Assembly: GCF_008107625.1 (NCBI RefSeq)
Contig: NZ_SDKK01000001.1
Span: forward strand, 63,686 to 127,685
Length of the DNA: 64,000 nucleotides
Origin: Zoogloea oleivorans
GTDB taxonomy: Bacteria; Pseudomonadota; Gammaproteobacteria; Burkholderiales; Rhodocyclaceae
Direction: 5' to 3'
Every line of letters starts with the position of its first letter. The first letter of the stretch is position 1. Made by a program: the position numbers and the translations under genes. The notes under the pieces are model-generated. The model worked only from the letters and a program-made list of their open reading frames with translations. It ran no database searches and had not been told where the DNA came from. Shown in pieces: positions 61,651-64,000 of this stretch.

Positions 61651-62202
61651 CTATGCTTCCGGGCCTTGGCTTTTGGTAATGCGGCGGAAAACGGGGTCGG
61701 TAATTTCCCCCCGGCGGAACTCCACGCCGGCATCGTGCAAGGCGTCGGCAACCACCTGGCGGATATCCCAGGACGGCCGCGGCCAATCCGTCCCATGGAC
61801 CAATACGCGGAACTGGCGCAGGACAGATGCCGACGGCGGTCGCGGCTCCCAGGGGTCGGACCCAATGAAGCGACTCATCGCGTGACTGTCGAGAAGTTCG
61901 GCCTCAGTCTGGCGATCGGACATCGCCCACAAGAGCTGGAGCACGTAGCACTTCAGCAACATGCGGAGCGAGTAGCCCTTCCGGCCGGTTTTGCGGATAT
62001 CCGACTGGTACAGAGGCCGGGTGATCTCCTCAAGCTTCCCCCATGGGATTGCCGCCTCCACGAAGGCGAGCATGTCGGCCCGTTTTGGGGTTTTAGCGCG
62101 CGGCCACCTCATGGAGGTGAAAAGGGCTGTCTGCGTTGAATCGGTGTTGCAGGGGCGTTGCATGATTTGTCGTCCTCTGTTGCCTATGTTTTTGGAGCTC
62201 AC
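61651..62202 (-). CDS. Orphan IS5-type transposase N-terminal domain protein
   Basis: A 183-residue protein holding the DUF772 N-terminal domain of IS5/InsH transposases: IPWGKLEEITRPLYQSDI, RKGYSLRMLLKCYVLQLLWAMSD in outline, and FIGSDPWEPRPPSASVLRQFR. The DDE catalytic domain is absent. The rest is a 40-residue tail ending ITKSQGPEA. Terminal repeats are not visible. It may be a remnant or a reused DNA-binding protein. The first 13 residues before MQRPCNTDS may be untranslated. Confidence 0.75.
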   Translation of the reverse strand: MSSKNIGNRGRQIMQRPCNTDSTQTALFTSMRWPRAKTPKRADMLAFVEAAIPWGKLEEITRPLYQSDIRKTGRKGYSLRMLLKCYVLQLLWAMSDRQTEAELLDSHAMSRFIGSDPWEPRPPSASVLRQFRVLVHGTDWPRPSWDIRQVVADALHDAGVEFRRGEITDPVFRRITKSQGPEA

Positions 62203-62258
62203 CCTGGCGGAGTCTCACGGCTCTCCGTACCCGAGTGGGTTTTGGCTGGGGAGTACCT

Positions 62259-62717
62259 TCAGGACATGGCCGGATGCAACACCCAGGTGTTGCAGGTCGC
62301 ACCCTTGTCGGCGGGAAGTCGGCGGAGTGGGTGGCTTGGTCCGTAGGCTGGTGCGAGGTCGAGCCGGTCGCCGCCGCAGTGCCCATCCGACAGGCCGGGC
62401 CTGTAGATGTGGGCACAGGTTCTGCAGGATGAATTTTCCCGTTTGACCATCGGCGCAGCTTCATCTAAACCACCACCACCCGGCATCAAGCTATGCGCTT
62501 GTCTTTGGGTTTGTGATGTGTCCTCATACCTTGCCCCTTCAAAACCGCTGGGAACAGCGGGAACTCTGGGAGCAGAGCTTAAAAACTCTTTGTCTTCAAT
62601 GTCTTGGGTGTTCCCAGTGTCTTCCGAAGCACTGGGAACACTGGGGCTTGGCTCTGGGAACAGATCCGCAGGCCCTAACACCTTGTCGACAAGCGAAGCC
62701 CACTCATTCGGCGGCAT
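62259..62717 (-). CDS. Element protein with Cys motif, unknown
   Basis: A 152-residue protein. The N-terminal half is Pro/Ser-rich and low-complexity, partly encoded by the 9-bp repeats. The C-terminal half contains CRTCAHIYRPGLSDGHC and a further Cys in KGATCNTW, a pattern able to bind a metal. It overlaps the DUF927 gene by 14 nt and is probably coupled to it. Confidence 0.6.
   Translation of the reverse strand: MPPNEWASLVDKVLGPADLFPEPSPSVPSASEDTGNTQDIEDKEFLSSAPRVPAVPSGFEGARYEDTSQTQRQAHSLMPGGGGLDEAAPMVKRENSSCRTCAHIYRPGLSDGHCGGDRLDLAPAYGPSHPLRRLPADKGATCNTWVLHPAMS
62548..62662. repeat. Iteron-like 9-bp repeats, cluster 2
   Basis: CTGGGAACA at 62548 with degenerate tandem copies GCGGGAACT and CTGGGAGCA (62557-62574), TGTTCCCAG at 62609, and CTGGGAACA at 62632 and 62654. 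These lie inside the Cys-motif gene, which appears to have absorbed them in its low-complexity half. Confidence 0.75.
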
Positions 62718-64000
62718 CGACAGCTCCCAAGATTGCCGGGGTTAGCGCGAAGAACCAGCCCGGCGAGGCTGCGCCGGGCTCGCGGAACTTCACCTGAAAG
62801 CGGGTGTTCTTTCCGTCGTGTGTGGTTTTCAGTAGGCCGCGCTTGACCAGTTCCGCTGCAACCTGTTTTGGGTCAAAGCCGAAGCACAGCTCACTGCGAA
62901 ATGAAGCCGGATAGATCAGGTATTCAAAGATCTGATCTGCTTCGTTCAGCGATGCGGTCTCACCCGTTGGCCGCTTCCAGCCGGCCCGGTTCATGGTGCG
63001 TGGGGCGTGGGTGTCGGTGATACTGGGGCGCCGCCAATCCTCAAGGCGTGTGCCGCCATTAGCCTGAATCCATGCCTGAACTTGTTCCACCATCTTGCGA
63101 GGCTCCCGGTTCTCTTCGCCCCCGAAGGCCTGCAGCCAGTCCTTGAACATACGCATTGCGGACTTGACGGCTTCGCCCGCTGGCCATCCGGTGATCCCGT
63201 ACTCCGTCGCCTTCTCTCCGGCATAAGCCACGGCAGCAAAGCGCGTTGCGGCCCGGATTGCCTGCCCGCCGGCCTTGTCAGTCAGGGCGCGGCCCTCGAA
63301 TGCGCGGCGCAGTTCCTCGAACTGGCTGGGCATTGCGGCCCGCTCCAGGATCACGCGTCGGATGAACTCCGGGTACGCCGTGCCGTAGTGCTTGCCGGCA
63401 TTGCATTGCAGGGTTTCGGAGAAGCGGGCGCCGTCGGCCAGGCCGTGCAGCGCATCCCAGCAGCCGAAGCCGGCGCCGGCATCGGCGGGCAGCTCGCAGA
63501 AGCGCACCTCCTGTCCGGCGTAGGCGCGCTCCTGGTTCTCTTCAAGGAACTGGGTCAGGCCAATTTCTCCGTTCGATTGGAACAGGACCACCGTGAGAGA
63601 AATTTCCTGTACCCCGCCAGTAGGCCGCCCGCGGCCCTTGCCTTGACCACTGGTGAGCATATAGGCCGCCTGTGCCACGTCCTTCGGGTTGCCGGCCTGC
63701 TTGAGTTCGTCGAGCAGCAAGGGGGCATCGCAGTGCCCGGCCGCCACGCCTTCAATAGCTGTGGCGGTCAGCAGCCAGGTGCGGCGGTAGGTTGCGGGTC
63801 CGCACAGGCTGGCTGCCCCGTAAAGCAAAGCGGACTTGCCCAGGCTCGAGCCGCCCGCCCAGTGGAAGCCGCCGGGAATATTGGGGTGGAGCCAGCATAG
63901 TCCGCCGGCGAAGCCCGCAGAGAGAGCAAACACTAGCCGGCTATTGCCCACCGCCAAGGCGGCGACATTGGCCCGCCAATCCTCCAAGGTGCCGGCAGTC
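62704..64000 (-). CDS. DUF927 helicase/primase-type ATPase (5' end outside the window)
   Basis: At least 431 residues; the frame is open to the window edge and the apparent start (TTG 63987) falls inside the conserved TLEDWRANVAALAVGNSRLVF region in outline, so the gene is truncated by the window. Walker A is AGGSSLGKSALLYGA and Walker B is APLLLDELKQAG. DUF927 proteins occur in mobile elements and prophages, often fused to primase domains, and support element replication. A C-terminal winged-helix-like part (KQVAAELVKRGLLKTTHDGKN) is visible. Confidence 0.85.
   Translation of the reverse strand, partial: TAGTLEDWRANVAALAVGNSRLVFALSAGFAGGLCWLHPNIPGGFHWAGGSSLGKSALLYGAASLCGPATYRRTWLLTATAIEGVAAGHCDAPLLLDELKQAGNPKDVAQAAYMLTSGQGKGRGRPTGGVQEISLTVVLFQSNGEIGLTQFLEENQERAYAGQEVRFCELPADAGAGFGCWDALHGLADGARFSETLQCNAGKHYGTAYPEFIRRVILERAAMPSQFEELRRAFEGRALTDKAGGQAIRAATRFAAVAYAGEKATEYGITGWPAGEAVKSAMRMFKDWLQAFGGEENREPRKMVEQVQAWIQANGGTRLEDWRRPSITDTHAPRTMNRAGWKRPTGETASLNEADQIFEYLIYPASFRSELCFGFDPKQVAAELVKRGLLKTTHDGKNTRFQVKFREPGAASPGWFFALTPAILGAVDAAE

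Larger units (their letters stand above)
52780..64000 (-). mobile_element. Second mobile element (capsid- and tape-measure-bearing), right end outside the window
   Basis: From the tRNA-His 3' end to the window edge every gene is on the minus strand, many overlap by 4 nt, and most are phage-like or unknown. Recognised parts are a DUF927 ATPase, a Mor-like activator, a small HTH protein, a Mu-type capsid protein and a tape-measure protein. No integrase, terminase, portal or tail-tube gene lies within the window. The left boundary at tRNA-His is inferred; no second tRNA fragment is visible. Confidence 0.7.

Overview
The window looks like a GC-rich betaproteobacterial chromosome, most like the Rhodocyclaceae/Azospira-Dechloromonas group. 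This rests on gene order (acpP-fabF-ygfX-nadB-rpoE-rseABC-mucD-lepA-lepB-rnc-era-recO-pdxJ-acpS-nagZ-uvrC-pgsA) and general protein character; no database search was possible.

Bases 1-23,274 are core chromosome. In order they hold fatty-acid synthesis genes, NAD synthesis (nadB, opposite strand), the sigma-E envelope-stress module (rpoE, rseA, rseB, rseC, mucD), a tightly packed translation/secretion/RNA/repair run from lepA to pgsA, and a tRNA Gly-Cys-Gly operon with a near-ideal promoter and terminator. After these come a CxxCH-bearing sensor kinase, a renalase-like flavoprotein and an ABC1 kinase divided by a perfect palindrome, and a DUF1178 gene.

Bases about 23,325-38,100 are an integrated filamentous phage (inovirus) in tRNA-Leu(TAA). 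A partial tRNA copy marks the left end, the intact tRNA marks the right end, and a tyrosine integrase lies beside the intact tRNA. On the minus strand the order is Rep, ssDNA-binding protein, two small proteins, major coat, two tandem pIII-like adsorption proteins, pVI-like protein, Zot/pI ATPase, pIV-like secretin and a lipoprotein. On the right are a repressor with overlapping divergent promoters, a small HTH protein, a Sel1 secreted protein and the integrase. A complete IS66 element (31,084-34,068, 8-bp target duplication) sits exactly between the Shine-Dalgarno and start codon of the ssDNA-binding protein gene, so the prophage is probably crippled.

Bases 38,129-52,300 are core again: minCDE (tRNA-Leu starts 10 nt after minE), an Hsp33 homologue lacking its four redox cysteines, an ArsC/Spx-like protein, tex, a degenerate secreted nuclease-like protein, hexose-phosphate mutarotase, tag, a CoA-ligase/GNAT acetyltransferase and a five-PAS histidine kinase.

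Bases 52,480-52,779 are tRNA Pro-Arg-His. From there to the window end lies a second mobile element, all on the minus strand and cut by the window edge. It has a DUF927 helicase/primase-type ATPase, a Cys-motif protein, an orphan IS5 transposase N-terminal domain, 9-bp iteron-like repeats, a Mor-like activator, a small HTH protein, a coiled-coil protein, a Mu-type major capsid protein, a tape-measure protein, an FtsH-M41-like HEAGH protein and several unknowns. No portal, terminase or tail-tube gene is visible. It could be a decayed prophage or a capsid-carrying satellite, and it is the best candidate here for something not yet described.
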